Position numbers and translations under genes: made by a program. The notes under the pieces were generated by a model. That model was not told where the DNA came from. It did no database searches and worked only from the letters and a program-made list of their open reading frames with translations. This document shows, one piece after another, positions 24,501 through 38,000 of a DNA stretch of 64,000 bases; the first letter of the stretch is position 1, and each line of letters opens with the position of its first letter. Source of the DNA: Blepharisma japonicum. Taxonomy: Eukaryota > Ciliophora > Heterotrichea > Heterotrichida > Blepharismidae. The stretch covers positions 124,001 to 188,000 of the forward strand of contig CATKHK010000075.1 of assembly GCA_949751835.1 (NCBI GenBank). The letters run 5' to 3'.

Positions 24501-27095
24501 GCCAGAATAAAACTGTCCAAAAGGGCAACTGTCTGGGCATATTAATTCAGAAGGGCAAATAGAGCATCCAGGACATCCAATTGATATGCAGTCTTGTGAA
24601 ACGTAAGTATCATCATTATAAATTTTAAAATTCCATAAAAATCCAGTGAAACCTCCAGCTGCTGTATTATCTTTGCCAATGCAAATGTCTCCATTATCTT
24701 TAAAATAGGCAAAAGATGTGGAAGTAACTGGAGTTACTGTCAACTTATTAATTATTCGAGTTAAAACAGTTTGTCCTGATGTAAGACCTCCAGTAATTGC
24801 TATATAATGCCAAGTTGTTGTAATGCTTGGGAAATTAGTAATGCTAAGTGGTGTTGAGTCTGAGAGCAGAATATTTATTTTTGGGATTCCTGAAATAAAA
24901 TTGATAGTAAAGTATTTAGTGGTGCCATCAAATTTCATAAAGAAATATCCATTACTTAATACTCTTATTCAAAATAGCACTGTAAAATACGGGCTAATTG
25001 TAAATGATGCGAGACTCATATAATTACTACCTGAGAAATAGTATCCTCTATATATTGAAGGTATCGGATCTGTTGCCTCTCAATTAGGGTATTTATTTGT
25101 GTTTGAAGAGCCTACAGTAACTCCGCTCACTGCATCTAATTGAATTAAATTTTGGAGAGAAATACTTAAAGGATTAGATGTAGATAAAATGCAAGAATGG
25201 CCTGATGAATTAGCTGAGTATCCTGAGGGGCAATAAGTAAGACACATCGTTTTTAATAAATAATAGCTTGGTAAGCAAGAACTGCATTGATAATAAAGAG
25301 TTCCAGTGCAAGAAGCGCATCCATTAAAGCATGGCACACAAGAAAATCCATCAGTTGAAAGCATATATCCAGGATCACAAGTACAAGGACTTCCAGATGC
25401 ATTAGAAACGCATTGAGTACAAAGACCTGTCAAAAATCCTGTACATATATTACAAAGAGGATCATAACAAACATTACAGGATCCACTTCTCACACATCCA
25501 CAAGGGCAAGAATCGCAGTTTGTGATTGTAGCTCCATTCATTCATTGAGTTAAAGAACAAGTCCAAAGGCAGCTAGCTGTTGTCCCTACGCCGCATATTT
25601 GATCTAAATATTGAGTATTAAAATTGGAAACAGCTGTATTTCATAGTGTGAATTGATAAATATATCCTATGAACTTACTTAAAGAATTTTGCCCCAAATA
25701 TATTATGTTGCTTGTTGCATCTCTATATATATATTGACTAGTTGTAATAGAAGTTTGTGGAGAATTGTTTAAATAAGGAACAATAGTTGTAGATATAGAT
25801 GATAGTGAAAATGAAATAACAAAAGAAATATAAGCCCAGGCTGAGTTCGATGGATTTAAAGCAGCAGTTGTTATTAAAGTAGTGGCTTCTAGTCTATTTT
25901 CTAATATAATTGTTAAAACACCAAGAGCAGATATTGCTATTTTATTATTTGGACTATTTGACAATATATCTCCTGAGCCTGGCAATACTCAAACTCATAT
26001 TCCTAGAGAGAAATTTAGCGAAATGTAGACAGATGATGATGTTTGAAGATATGAGCCGCCATAAAAATAGAGTCCTCGATTTTTAGCAGGGAGCGGATCT
26101 ACAGCTTCCGGACTGCTGAAAAAGTAGCAACTGCTTGAACTTGTCCCTGTATTGAATAAACCATAAGCCCCATAAAAATAATTTGCAAAATTTTGATCAA
26201 TAACGGCTGTTGATATAGAATTGCAAGATCCAAAGCCATACGGGCAAGACCTTAAGCATACACTTGACACTAAAACATTCGGGGATACACATGTAGTGCA
26301 TATAAAATTAAATGATCCATCGCAGTCACTACATAAATTATCGCATTTCTCACAAGTTTTTGTGGTTGACGCCCAATAAGCATTTGCGTTGCATTGGCAT
26401 ACTCCGCTGATAGCCTGAGCATTAGTGATACAAGAAATACATGCTAAAGTTATATCATTGCAATTATTGCACATTGGCTGATAGCACATATTACAATAAT
26501 CATTCATAGCGCAGCTTCCTTTCAATAAAATTATTCCTGAAATTTTTGGAGAATCTGCAACAGGATACAAGCGAACAGCTAAATTCCCGCTAGAATAAGC
26601 ATTGCTTATTAAATTGCCTGAAATATAAACACTCCCGCTTGAAAGTGAAAACTCAACAAAAATATCATAAGCAGAATTTAATCCAACAAGAGCGAATAAG
26701 TCTAGATTGCTAAAAGCAACATAATCTCCTACTTTTACAGTAAAAATCCTGGAATTTATAGCTGCATAATAGATTTCAGCAAACTGCAAAATCAGGACAT
26801 ATGTCCCATCAGTGCTTATAGGGATGTCATATCCCCAAATTCCAAAAGCAACCCTTTCTGACTTGTAAATATAACCATTACTTGTGCGAGTAATTGGAAG
26901 AAGAGATGTGTCAAAATATGCACCCATGGTTCCAGTAGAGTAATAATAAGTATCGGGAGTGTAGGTAAAGCCAAAAGTCGAGGTATAAATAGCTCCACCT
27001 GCATTCATTGCTAAAACTACATTGGCAGGGTCAAGAGAGTAGCCCATGAGTACTCCTGTAAGGAAAATCGTCAGCTGTCTTAAGTCTCAGAACAT
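18591..27095 (-). CDS. Giant malectin/LamG/Cys-rich surface receptor-like protein, paralog A
   Basis: After removal of two 15-nt introns this encodes about 2824 aa. The ATG at 27095 gives a signal peptide (MFWDLRQLTIFLTGVLMGYS) and aligns with both paralogs. A malectin-like domain follows (27030-26510; VVLAMNAGG, YVLILQFAEIYY). Six LamG/concanavalin-like modules (about 26205-25640, 25175-24615, 24150-23605, 23135-22575, 22110-21565, 21115-20530) alternate with furin-like blocks of CxxC repeats (CRLCKDKEC, CTSCI). Two LamG subtypes alternate, marked VDPIPAKxRGLYF and DPIPxIxRGYYF. The C-terminus (19850-18700) has roughly seven to nine helices with RRLIFIATQVFL and LYKPFEDRVIQ. It probably binds carbohydrate outside the cell and signals or conducts through the membrane part; the ligand is unknown. 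Many Trp codons are TGA. Confidence 0.8.
18993..19007 (-). other. 15-nt intron 2 of paralog A
   Basis: On the minus strand the sequence is GTAATTTTTATGTAG. It sits between codons (ALCV... and IALFVLLYKPF), adds an in-frame TAG if kept, and has the GTA...TAG form typical of heterotrich mini-introns. Paralogs B and C have an intron at the same place. Confidence 0.85.
19266..19280 (-). other. 15-nt intron 1 of paralog A
   Basis: On the minus strand the sequence is GTAATCATAATTTAG, phase 0, inside a membrane helix (TNYFLCWICI | ILIIATPFLL). Retention would introduce an in-frame TAG. The position is shared with paralogs B and C. Confidence 0.85.
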
Positions 27096-27105
27096 TTTAA
27101 TTATT

Positions 27106-27121
27106 CTCCTCTTAAATTTGG
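27106..27121 (-). promoter_or_regulatory. Conserved upstream element, paralog A
   Basis: On the minus strand CCAAATTTAAGAGGAG lies about 10-26 nt before the ATG. Near-equal elements precede the ATGs of paralogs B (39924-39941) and C (49254-49271), while flanking bases diverge. It is a candidate transcription start or 5'-UTR element; recent duplication alone could also explain it. Confidence 0.35.
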
Positions 27122-28110
27122 TAGTAAAAATATCTGATTATAAAGCAAAAACAGGATTAAATTAAAATGAGATCATCATTTAAATTATCTTCAAAAATTA
27201 ATTCTTTGATAATTTTAGTCTTTATGCAATGATAAGGAGTTAGTTTAAATTTGAAAAATTGATGCAAGTGAATTTTTATGATTATGAAGAGTTTTAAATT
27301 ATAATAGCTACATAGATAGATGATTTATGCAAAGTCTAAAGATTAAAAGATGTTTAAGGAATTACTATAGTTTTTCAGCCTTTATTGTAATATGTATAAT
27401 TTTTCTAGCAATTGGATAAGCTTTGGTAATATCTTTTAAGCTTGCTTTCTAAAAGAAAAATAGAAAGAACTAAAATTTCAATATCAAATTATTCAAAATG
27501 CAAATATTATAACTTAAATAATTTTATACCTTAACTTAAATTTCTTTATGAAAAATTTATTCTGGATCTTAGAATATAATAAAAATTTTTCATATTAGTT
27601 ACAAAAATCATTTTTCTCCTAATTCAATTTCTATAATTTCACCTTCTGCGATGAAAGATAAAAACTATTAGTCTTTAAAATTTTATAATTCTGTATATAA
27701 ATGGAACTTAGCTTTCAGAGTTATTATTTTAAACATTTTTATGACTAGTCATATATTGAATCAAAAGGAAGAAATTTAATTTTGATTGAGATTATTTTGC
27801 CAAATTCATAAATTTATAAAATTTTTGATATCATCTCATTAAGGTAACTCTTTTTTTATAAATGCTTCAAGACTATCTAAAGCAAAGAAAATAATGATAC
27901 AAATTCTTTCAGATAGGCGTTTTATTTTTCAAAAATACACAGCTATTTAAATTTAAAAAATGGATTAAGCACTTCCAGGACTAAGGAGTAGCACTTGCCA
28001 ATGAGCGTGATAATAATTACTAGTAATCATACATAATAAATTTTTATTTTTCTTCTATTATTTTTGGGTAATGTATTATCTGAATAATAAAGATAACAAG
28101 AATAATAATA

Positions 28111-28419
28111 ATTTTTTATACAAGTTAGGAGATTATTTTATACTTCCTTTAATTATTTGAAAACTTTTACAATGGAAAATATTCGTAACCGTTTTTAAAA
28201 ATATACAAGGGGTGAGTATGGGGTATTAATTTTTAGTGTTCCATTCCCTATGTTGGAAGGATTTTTTTAATTGTAATATTTTTTATGCAGGTTAGAAGAT
28301 TATTTTATAATTCCTTTAACAATTTGGAAACTTTTATAATAAAAATATTTGGTTTTAAAAATAGATTAAGAGTGTGAACAGGTATGGTTTTTTAATAGTC
28401 ACTTTCATATTTTGGGAGG
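28111..28419. repeat. Diverged ~145-bp tandem duplication
   Basis: Two adjacent units share the same order of landmarks: ATTTTTTAT-G/A-CA-GTTAG, AGATTATTTTATA, a CCTTTAA-ATT-GAAACTTTTA block, a GGTTTTTAAAAATA-like block, and a closing TTGG(A/G)AGG. Unit 1 is 28111-28260 and unit 2 is 28278-28419. No coding potential is seen. Confidence 0.65.
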
Positions 28420-29071
28420 TAAAAATTAATCGCCTTATAAAAAGTAGTGTATAATACTGAATTCTTAAATACCAAATCATTTTTGAATTTATAGAAATAA
28501 TATTTAAAAAGATTTAAAACAATCATTTATTAATAATCTTGCAAAACTATTTATTTACACTCTAACGCTGATTTGTTGTTGAGAATAAATTAAGATATTA
28601 AATTATGTAAATGGCTTAATTTTGGCTCTTTATTCATTAAAGCTTATAATTTTATAAGACAGAACATGGCTTAACTAATCAGTAGGGAAATTTCTCAATT
28701 ATTAAGATATTTAAATTAATTATTAAGAGCTAAAAAGTAAAGATTTTAGAAGCCCAGTTCTTCATAGCTCAATTATTGGATCATTATTCAGTCACCAATC
28801 TGTCAAGTGAAATATTTATTTTATAATTATTCTCGATCTGCTAAAAAAAATAGAAAGAATTTAATGGCTCTTGTCTCTTTTAAATAAAACCCTATATTTA
28901 AAAAAATAGTTTGGTTAAGGAATTAAAGTAATCAAAAATTTCTTTGAAATATTTTAAAAGAATTTTATATAGGATAAGAAGCATAATTAAACATATTTTT
29001 GAGGAATATCTATAATAAAAATTTTAAAATAAAGTTTTTAAAGGGCTTTTAATAAATATTTTTAGACTAAA

Positions 29072-32000
29072 TTATCGAAGATCTTGGCTTGAAGTAGCTG
29101 TGTGTGTGAAATTTTGATTTTCTCCTAAGTTTGTTGGAATTTCATCCTCAAAAAAATCGTTCAAATGCTTTAAATCAATCCTTTTTGAATTTTTTGATAA
29201 TTTTATTGGGTTTGAACGTAAATCTCTAGCAAAGTTTCTTTTAATTAAGTAATACAATTCTTTCAAAGAGCTTATAAGTGGGCCAGCAGATTGCGCTATC
29301 ATAAGGGTTAAAACAAATAGCATGATTGTACTATCCATAGCATCTAGCCCAGCTGATCCAATATCAAAAAAATATGGGCTAAGTAGCATAAAAGTAATTG
29401 CTATTCCACATTCTGTGGTCAAGTTCGTAAATTGAATAACTGTATCCTCAAAAGGTTTATACACAAATACAAACATTGCAATCTAAATAAAAAATACACA
29501 TAAGGATGATACTGCGTTTATTGTAAGCTGGCTTTGAGGGAAATCATTTAAAAAGACTTGAGTTGCGATAAAAATTAATCGCCTTATAAAAAACAAAGAA
29601 TAATATTGTGTACTCATAAACCCTAAGTCATTTTTGAACTCATAATATAAAGAGTTTCAAGGAATTAGTCATTTTCTGTTTCTTTTGTTTATAATATTGT
29701 TTATGTTTTTGAAGCTAAAATATGAATGAAGTAGCGGAGTGAGGATAATTATTATCTAAATTAACTTTACAATGAAAGATCAGCAAAGAATATAATTCGT
29801 GAGTTTGATGAAATTTTCAAAGTATCCTGAGTTTTCTATGCTTAAAATTCCAACTATAGCAGCAAAACCTATCTCTAGATAATTTAAGATCCAAAATCGT
29901 AAAAATGTGCCAAATTTATAGTCATCATATATTTTCTTTAGTTTCTTTCCTACATACCTCTGAGAGCATTTAGAAAAATAATACACTAGAGGAATTATTG
30001 CTATAAGTCCAAATAAAACAGTCACATTATTTCCAACATTAAGAAGCATCAAGTCACTATCATACCCATACTTTTTTGCCTGATAATAAGGAATGTTACC
30101 TTCATCTTCATTAATAAATAATACAAACAAATTTGGAATAAAATTAAAATCATTCATTGACTTAAAAAACGCAGAAATTTTATCTGTCAAGGGATAATTA
30201 GCATAAGGTATGTAAGAAAGAAGCTGAATTGTGTTAAGCATAGTTCATAAGCCAGAAGGGTTTGGACTAAACAATGCTAAAGCAATACTTGAGCCAACCA
30301 AAATTTTTGCTCCTGAAGAAACCTGATTTTGAATTTGAGCAATTTCTTGCTGCTCAGAAGTCATTAAAGATGCAAAAAGAGATCCTGATAAGTAGCTTTC
30401 GTGAACAACTCCACCAGATATCGATTCTATTTCAGTTGGATCTATAAAATATACAGTAACTGCTGTTCCCTTTGAGATTCCTCCACCAAAGTTGCATGAT
30501 ATTAAATATTCTTTATTTGAAATATAGGTAACAGATCATGATGATATTGTTTGGTTGCGAACTTGTATAAAAATATGATCATTACCTAATTTCTGCTTTA
30601 AGATATCGCTGAATGTCAAAATTAAAGTGTTATTTTTGTTAACAGTGAGGAAAACATTGAATGGAATATATGTGCAGGTTGTTGTTCCAATGTATCCAGG
30701 AGAGCAAAGACATTTTCCTGACCTTAATGTTGCGTTATTGATGCATCATGTGCATTTATTTTCGTTATCACATTGAGCACATAGAGGAGGACAGTCATAG
30801 CAAGAGTCATTTGCTTTGTATTGCCATTGATGACACATCTCACATTTTCCTGAGGTCGAGTTCCAAGCAAGATCGTAGTCGCATTGGCAATTTGTTGTGT
30901 TTGATGTACCAGATATACATTCTAAGCAAGAGTCTGCAGTGTAATCAAAGCATGATATGCATTTAGGATTATCACAAAGATTGCAAAATTCGCTGGAATC
31001 CTTGCAACTTGAGCAACCATTGCCACATTTTGAGCATTTATTATATTGTGGGCCAATCCAATACTGGCTAATTATACAATTAGGAATACAGACTCCAGTT
31101 GTAAGGCATGCTTTACAATTTTCTGTACATTGTGCTGCGGGTAATGCAAGGTATGATATACTTTTTACTAAATTATATCCCTTAATATCGTAAATGAATC
31201 CTTTAAAATAATTAGAATACCCTAAAGAATCTGTTTCTGCTCCAAGTGTAAAAGTTACACCAGTTTTCATATCATTAAAATAGTCAGATCCGAGATCAAC
31301 TTGATGTTCTATGGCTCCATTCAAATAGAATGACATTTTTGTATATTTTAAACTAGTATATTCTGCTGTAAAAGCTATATGATTTCATTCATAAGAGCCA
31401 AGACTTTGCAAGTAAAAGAAATAATTTAGTCCTGAAGCTTTAAAGTTTAATGAAATCATTACAGCTCCAGAAACTAATTGGAGAGAGAAGATTTGTTTAA
31501 AGAGGCTATCTTGCTTTGACAAAATAGTTCCAAAGCCACTCTCTATATTAATTCATATTGAAAATGTAAAGGAGTAGCCAAAGCTGAGAACTGGGCTACT
31601 ATAATTTGGATAAATAGGCAAATGCATAATTGAGTTCACTCCATTAAAATAAAACCCTCTAAATGGGGCAGCTAATGGATCAAATTCATCATAATCTGGA
31701 TAAAATGCTGTACTATTACCAGTTAGTGCAGGAATTTTGCTTTGCTTATCAAAAACAACTCCTTCAAGAGTATCAAATGAGAGATAAAATATAAAAGGAT
31801 CCTTTTCTAAACACACTGACCCACTCTCTACGAACCCATCTGGACACTTAGAGATACACCATCCTAAATACATATAAAATCCAGAAGAGCAAACTATGCA
31901 ATCTCCAGATGTTGAGGACGTGCAAGTTTTGCAAGTATAATCGCATAAGGTGCATTCCTCATTAGTTAAATCCCAGTAATATCCATCGGAGCATACACAA

Positions 32001-35000
32001 ATTGATGAAGATAAATAGGCATGCTCTCTGCAAGTTATGCATGCAGATGTATAGTCATCACACACTAAGCAGATTACATCTTGGCATAAGTTACAATTTT
32101 TATCATGTCTCACACAACCCCATGAACATTGAGCTTGGCATGAGATGCAGCTTGATCCAGCTGGATAATATTGCAAATCGCAGTTTGGGATGCATTCATT
32201 TGATAATTCTATTGGGCAAAATGAACATCCCGAGCATGTTCCCGAAACCATCATGCTATTAAGAGGTTCATCAACATTATAAATATTAATATTTCATAAA
32301 AAGCCAGTATAAAAATTTGAATTTGAGATTATGTCAGCACCAATGACAATCGAAAATGATGAAGAAATATCTTGATATCATGAATAAGAGAGATCAGATG
32401 ATATTTCATTGGAAGAATCTATATAAAAGGAAATGATTTGCTGTGGTGTGGAACTGATTATACTTTTAACTGCAATAAAATTCCAAGATCCTAAAGTAAC
32501 TGATAAGCTGGCACTTGTGTATGAAACTGTTGTTCCATCCTTTAATTTCATTGAAAAATTAAGTTTTCCTGATATCAGTGAAAATGCAATAAAATCTGAA
32601 GTTGAGCTGTATTGCTTAGAGATTACATACCCAGTATCTAATGTTGGGCTTATTCATGCTGAAAGAGTAAATTCTGCTCCGAACGTTAAAGATGGAGAAG
32701 CATCAATTGATTTCATAAAGGACGTTCCTCTAAAATAGTAGCCTCTTAATTTTGCAGCAAATGGATCTTCGGAAGTATAGAATGGATAAAAACTATCATC
32801 ATTTCCAGTCTGAAAAGCAACGTTTCCTACTGAGTCATAAACAGTGTCTTTTATCTTGCTAAATCTTAAGCTAAAGGCTAGGTTGCTCGATAGAATACAT
32901 TCATTGACTCCTGAATGATACCCAGAAGGACAAAATTCCAAACAAATGTTTGATAGCATAAACAAGGAAGGCCCACATTGAATGCATTCAGTGAAAGTAG
33001 GCCCTGCACATGACGAACAAATAGGATGGCAAAGATCGCAAGTTTCAGTATTTCCATTTCAGTAAGCATTTTGATTACATTGGCATGAATCTCCTACGAA
33101 CCCTGCATTTGTAATACAGCTTAAGCACTTACTTGAAAACGATGTGCATGAATAGCATTCTTTTTCTCTGCAGAGAGTGCAAGCTAGATTGCTTCTGCAT
33201 CCATTAGTACATGGCAGTTTGCATGAATCACAAGAAGTGCTGATTGGATAATTAGCCAATGAACAAGAGCTTGGACAAAAATCTCCAATAGGACAGCTTG
33301 TGCAAGGATTTGTAGAGCAGGCTGTAGTGGTTCATGCAGAATTGGGATGAGTTTCGTCATTATAAATTTTTAAACTCCACAGAAATCCTTTAAAGCCAGT
33401 TCCTGACGCATTATCAAAGCCAATCAAGAGCGTTCCAGCAATACTATCTCTTAGATAGGTTTTAGATGCTGAAGTAACGGTTTTAAGAAGAGATGAGTCT
33501 ATGTAGCTATAAGAGCTATAAGTCCCATCTGCATTAATTGATCCAGAAAATGACAAATAATGCCAATCCAAAAATAAATTTTGTAAAGTAATTGCGTTTA
33601 AGGATGATCCATCTTTTAGTAATAAATTGAGATTTTGATTTCCACTATTGTCAATTTTGACAATCAAATATTGAGAAACTCCATTATATTTTTCAATTAA
33701 AAATCCTTGCTCAATAACCTTAACCCAAAGCATGATGGAGAAATAAGGACTAAAAATTAAAGAGCTACTCATATAACTTTGCCCAGTAAAATAGTATCCC
33801 CTATTTATTGCAGGAATAGGATCATTTGGATCAATCACTGGATAAATATTCGTATTGATGTTTCCAACACTAAATCCTGATAAAGTATCAAGCACTATAT
33901 AATCGTCCAGTTCTAAGTCTACAACTAAACTGTTTAATAAGTCACATTTATTTGTGCTGGTGTTTTGACTATAACCACTTGGGCATTGAGTATCACATAG
34001 GATATTTAAAAAATAATAGGAAGAATCACAAGCTGAGCATTGATAATAATGTGATGATGAACAAATAGAGCATCCAGTAAAGCATGGTAAGCAAGAGAAT
34101 CCATCTGGAGACAAATAGTAGTCTAAGTCACAACTGCAAGGTGAGCCATGGGCATGAGTAATGCATGTAGAGCATTTATTTGCATCAAATCCAGTGCATA
34201 CACTGCAAAGCGGGTCATCACAAATATTGCAAGATCCACTTCTTGTGCATCCCAAGGTACAAGTTGAATCACAACCCTGGCATGCTGCTGAGAATCAATA
34301 ACTACTTATATCACATGCCCATAGGCATGTAGCTAATAGACCAGAGCCACAAATTTCATCGAGTTGTGCTGAAAAGTCAAAAATAGCGACATTCCAGAGC
34401 TGGTATTTATAAATGAATCCTGTGAAATATGATGATGAGCTACCACCTATTTGTATTTTTTGATTGGTCTGATCTCGATAAATTAGAGTATTATAAGTAG
34501 ATGATGCAATAGAAATATTGTTGTTATAAACTTTCAAAGTAGTTGTAACCGCAGGATTGTTAAATGCGCACGAAAATGATAAGTATTTCCACATAATAAA
34601 AGAAGTGCTAGACAAAATTTGTGATGAAGCTATTTCTGATGAGCTTTCTAATGAAATTTTTATTGAACCTGAAGAATCTACCGTAATTCTTGAACCAACT
34701 AAAATATCTCCTGAAGAAATGACATATATCCATAGACCCATTGAGAAGCTATGTGAAAGATAAATGTCTGTGTTTGATATTAAATATTGACTTCCTCCAA
34801 AATATATACCTCTTTGCTTTGCAGGGATAGGATCTACTGCTTCAGGTGAGTTAAAGAATTGGTAGGAGCTTGGACTTGTTCCAGTGGTGAAAATTGTATA
34901 TGCCCCTTGAAAGTCTCCATTGAATGTTATATCTATTACAGGAGAAGTTACTGTTATACATGGACTTGTAAATCCATATGGGCAGTTTCTTAAACATATA

Positions 35001-38000
35001 TTCGAAACAAGATAATATGATGATCCACAAGATGAACACAAAAAATAATTATTGGTTTGGCATTGACTGCATAAATTATCACAGATTGTGCACCCATCTG
35101 AGCTTTGCTCCCAAAATGCATTATTATTACAGACACATGTCGTTCCTAAAATGCTTGCATTTGTTATGCAGGATGTGCAAGGACCATCAAAAGTTGTGCA
35201 TGCGAGGCATTCTTTGTCTTTGCACAGTCTGCAGGTGAGTGTTGATCTACAGCCATAAGGGCAGGAACCTACACAAGAAACACAAGAACTAGAATAAAAT
35301 TCCCCTAATGGGCAATTATCAGGACATTTAAGCTCAGAAGGGCAAGCAGCACATCCAGAACATCCTGATGTTTTCCATTCTTGCGATGCATAAGTATTAT
35401 CATTATAAATCTTTAAACTTCATAGAAAGCCAGTAAAACCTCCTGACGCTGTATTATCTTTTCCAATATAAAGTGCTCCAAGATCTTTGTAATATGCTGA
35501 GGAGCCAGCTAAGCTTGAGGTTATATAAACTCCATCTATTGATAATGATAATGCAGTTTTTCCTGATGGAAGATCGCTAGTAAGGGCTATATAATGCCAT
35601 CCGGATATAATACTTGTAGATCCGTTTATGCTAAGTGAAGCTAAATCTGAAAGTAGAATATTCATTTTAGGGATTCCAGAGACAAAACTGACATAAGAAT
35701 ATTTTGTGGTGCCATCAAATTTCATAAATAAATACCCGTCAATTAAAAGTTTTATCCATATTAAAATTGTGAAATATGGATTAATAGTAAATGAAGTAAG
35801 ACTCATATAGTTGGCTCCTGAAAAATAGTATCCTCTATAAATTGAAGGGATCGGGTCAGTTATTTCTCAGGTAGGGTATTTATTTGAGTTTGAAGATCCT
35901 ACAGAAACTCCATTGACTTTGTCAAGTTGAATTAAATTTTGGAGAGATATGTCTAAGGAGTTAGATGCAGTTAAAGTGCAGGAATTGGTTGAAGAATCAG
36001 CTGAGTATCCAGAAGGGCAATAAGTGAGGCACAACGATTTTAGCAAATAATAGCTAGAAGAGCAAGAACTGCATTGATAATAAAGAAGTCCAGTGCATGA
36101 AGCACATCCAGTAAAGCAAGGGACACATGAAAAGCCATCAGATGACACATACCATCCAACATTACACTTGCATGGACTTCCCGAAGCATTAGAAACACAT
36201 GTAGTACATTTATTTGCATCAAAGCCAGTGCAAACGCTACAAAGAGGGTCATCGCAAACATTACAAGATCCGCTTCTTGTGCATCCAAGGTTGCAAGTTG
36301 AATCACAGCTTTGGCATGCTGCGGAGTACCAATATTTATTAAGAGGACATGCCCATAGGCAAGTTGCTAATAACCCAGAACCACAAATTTCATTGAGTTG
36401 TGTTGTAAAATCAAAAATTGCTACATTTCATAGCTGATATTTATAGATAAAACCTGAGAAATATGATGTCGAACTTCCGCCAATTTTAATTTTTTGATTG
36501 GTAAGGTCTCTATATATAACATTGCTAAAAGTAGAGGATGCTCCAGAAACATTATTTAAATAAATTGTCAATGTGGTTGCTAATGTAGAACTAGTAAATG
36601 AGCATGTAAATGACAAATATTTCCACATTGTAAACGAAGAGCCTGAAATAGTTTGTGTTGAGGTAATCTCTGATGGACTTTCTAGTGGTATTTTTATAGA
36701 GCCAGAGGAATCCACTATAATTCTTGAATTTGTTAAAATATCTCCTGCGTTAATCACATAAATTCAGAAGCCCATCGAAAAACTGTGTGAAAGATAGATA
36801 TTAACATTTGACAATAAATATTGACTTCCATTAAAATAAATGCCTCTTTGCTTTGCAGGAATAGGATCTACAGATTCAGGTAAATTAAAGAACTGATAAG
36901 AAGCTGAGCTTATTCCAGTTGTGAAGATTGAGTAACCTCCTTGAAAGTCTACATTAAACGACACATCGATTACAGGTGTTAAAACAGCTACACATGGGCT
37001 CGAATATCCATATGGGCAACCTTTTAAGCAAATGTTGAAAATAATAGAATAGGTTGCTAGGCAAGTTGTGCATAAAAAATATTTGTTTGTTTGGCATTGG
37101 CTGCATAAATTATCACAGATTTGGCATCCATCTGAACTTTGCTCCCAAAATGCATTATTATTGCATACACATGTTGTGCCTGAAATACTTGCATTTGTTA
37201 TGCAGGATGTACAAGGACCGTCAAAAGCTGTACATGCAAGACATTCCTTATCTTTACAGAGCCTACAAGTAAGTAGTGATCTGCAGCCATAAGGACATGA
37301 GCCTACACAAGAAACGCAAGAGCTAGAATAAAACTGTCCAAATGGACAACTATCAGGACATTTAAGCTCAGAAGGACAAGCTGCACATCCAGGGCAGCCT
37401 GATGTTATTCATTCCTGAGAGGTGTAAGAGTTATCATTATAAATTTTTAAGCTCCATAAAAATCCAGTGAATCCTCCTGACGCTGTATTATCTTTTCCAA
37501 TATAAAGTGCTCCAAGATCTTTATAATATGCTGATGAGGCAGAAGTAACTGATATTGGTGTCCCTCCATCTATTGATAGGGTAAGAACAGTTTGCCCAGA
37601 AGTCAGTTCGCCAGTAAATGCTATATAATGTCAATTTTGAGACAGACCAGAAGAGCTATTAATGTTGGCTGAAGTAGAATCTGAGAGTCGAAGATTAATT
37701 CCAGATATTCCTGAGGAAAAATTAATATAAGAATATTTTGTAGTGCCATCATATTTCATCAATAAATACCCATCAATAAGAGGCTTCACTCAAATTAGCA
37801 AAGAGAAATATGGACTTATCGTAAATGATGCTAGGCTCATATAATTACTTCCTGAAAAATAATATCCTCTGTAAATTGAAGGAATTGGATCAGTTGCTTC
37901 TCAGGTAGGGTATTTATTTGAGTTAGAAGATCCAACCGAAACTCCACTTACAGTATCTAATTGAATTAAATTTTGAAGTGAAACGCTTAAAGGATTGGAA

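Larger units (their letters stand above)
27096..29071. other. Long spacer between paralogs A and B, with possible remnants
   Basis: This nearly 2-kb AT-rich spacer is much longer than others in the window and has no usable reading frame. It holds a diverged tandem duplication (28111-28260 and 28278-28419). A 24-nt exact match to the C-terminal coding region of paralog B begins at 28420 (compare about 29572-29595). A weaker similarity near 27606-27655 to the extreme 3' coding end of the paralogs also appears. It may be the burial site of a fourth, decayed paralog. Confidence 0.5.
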
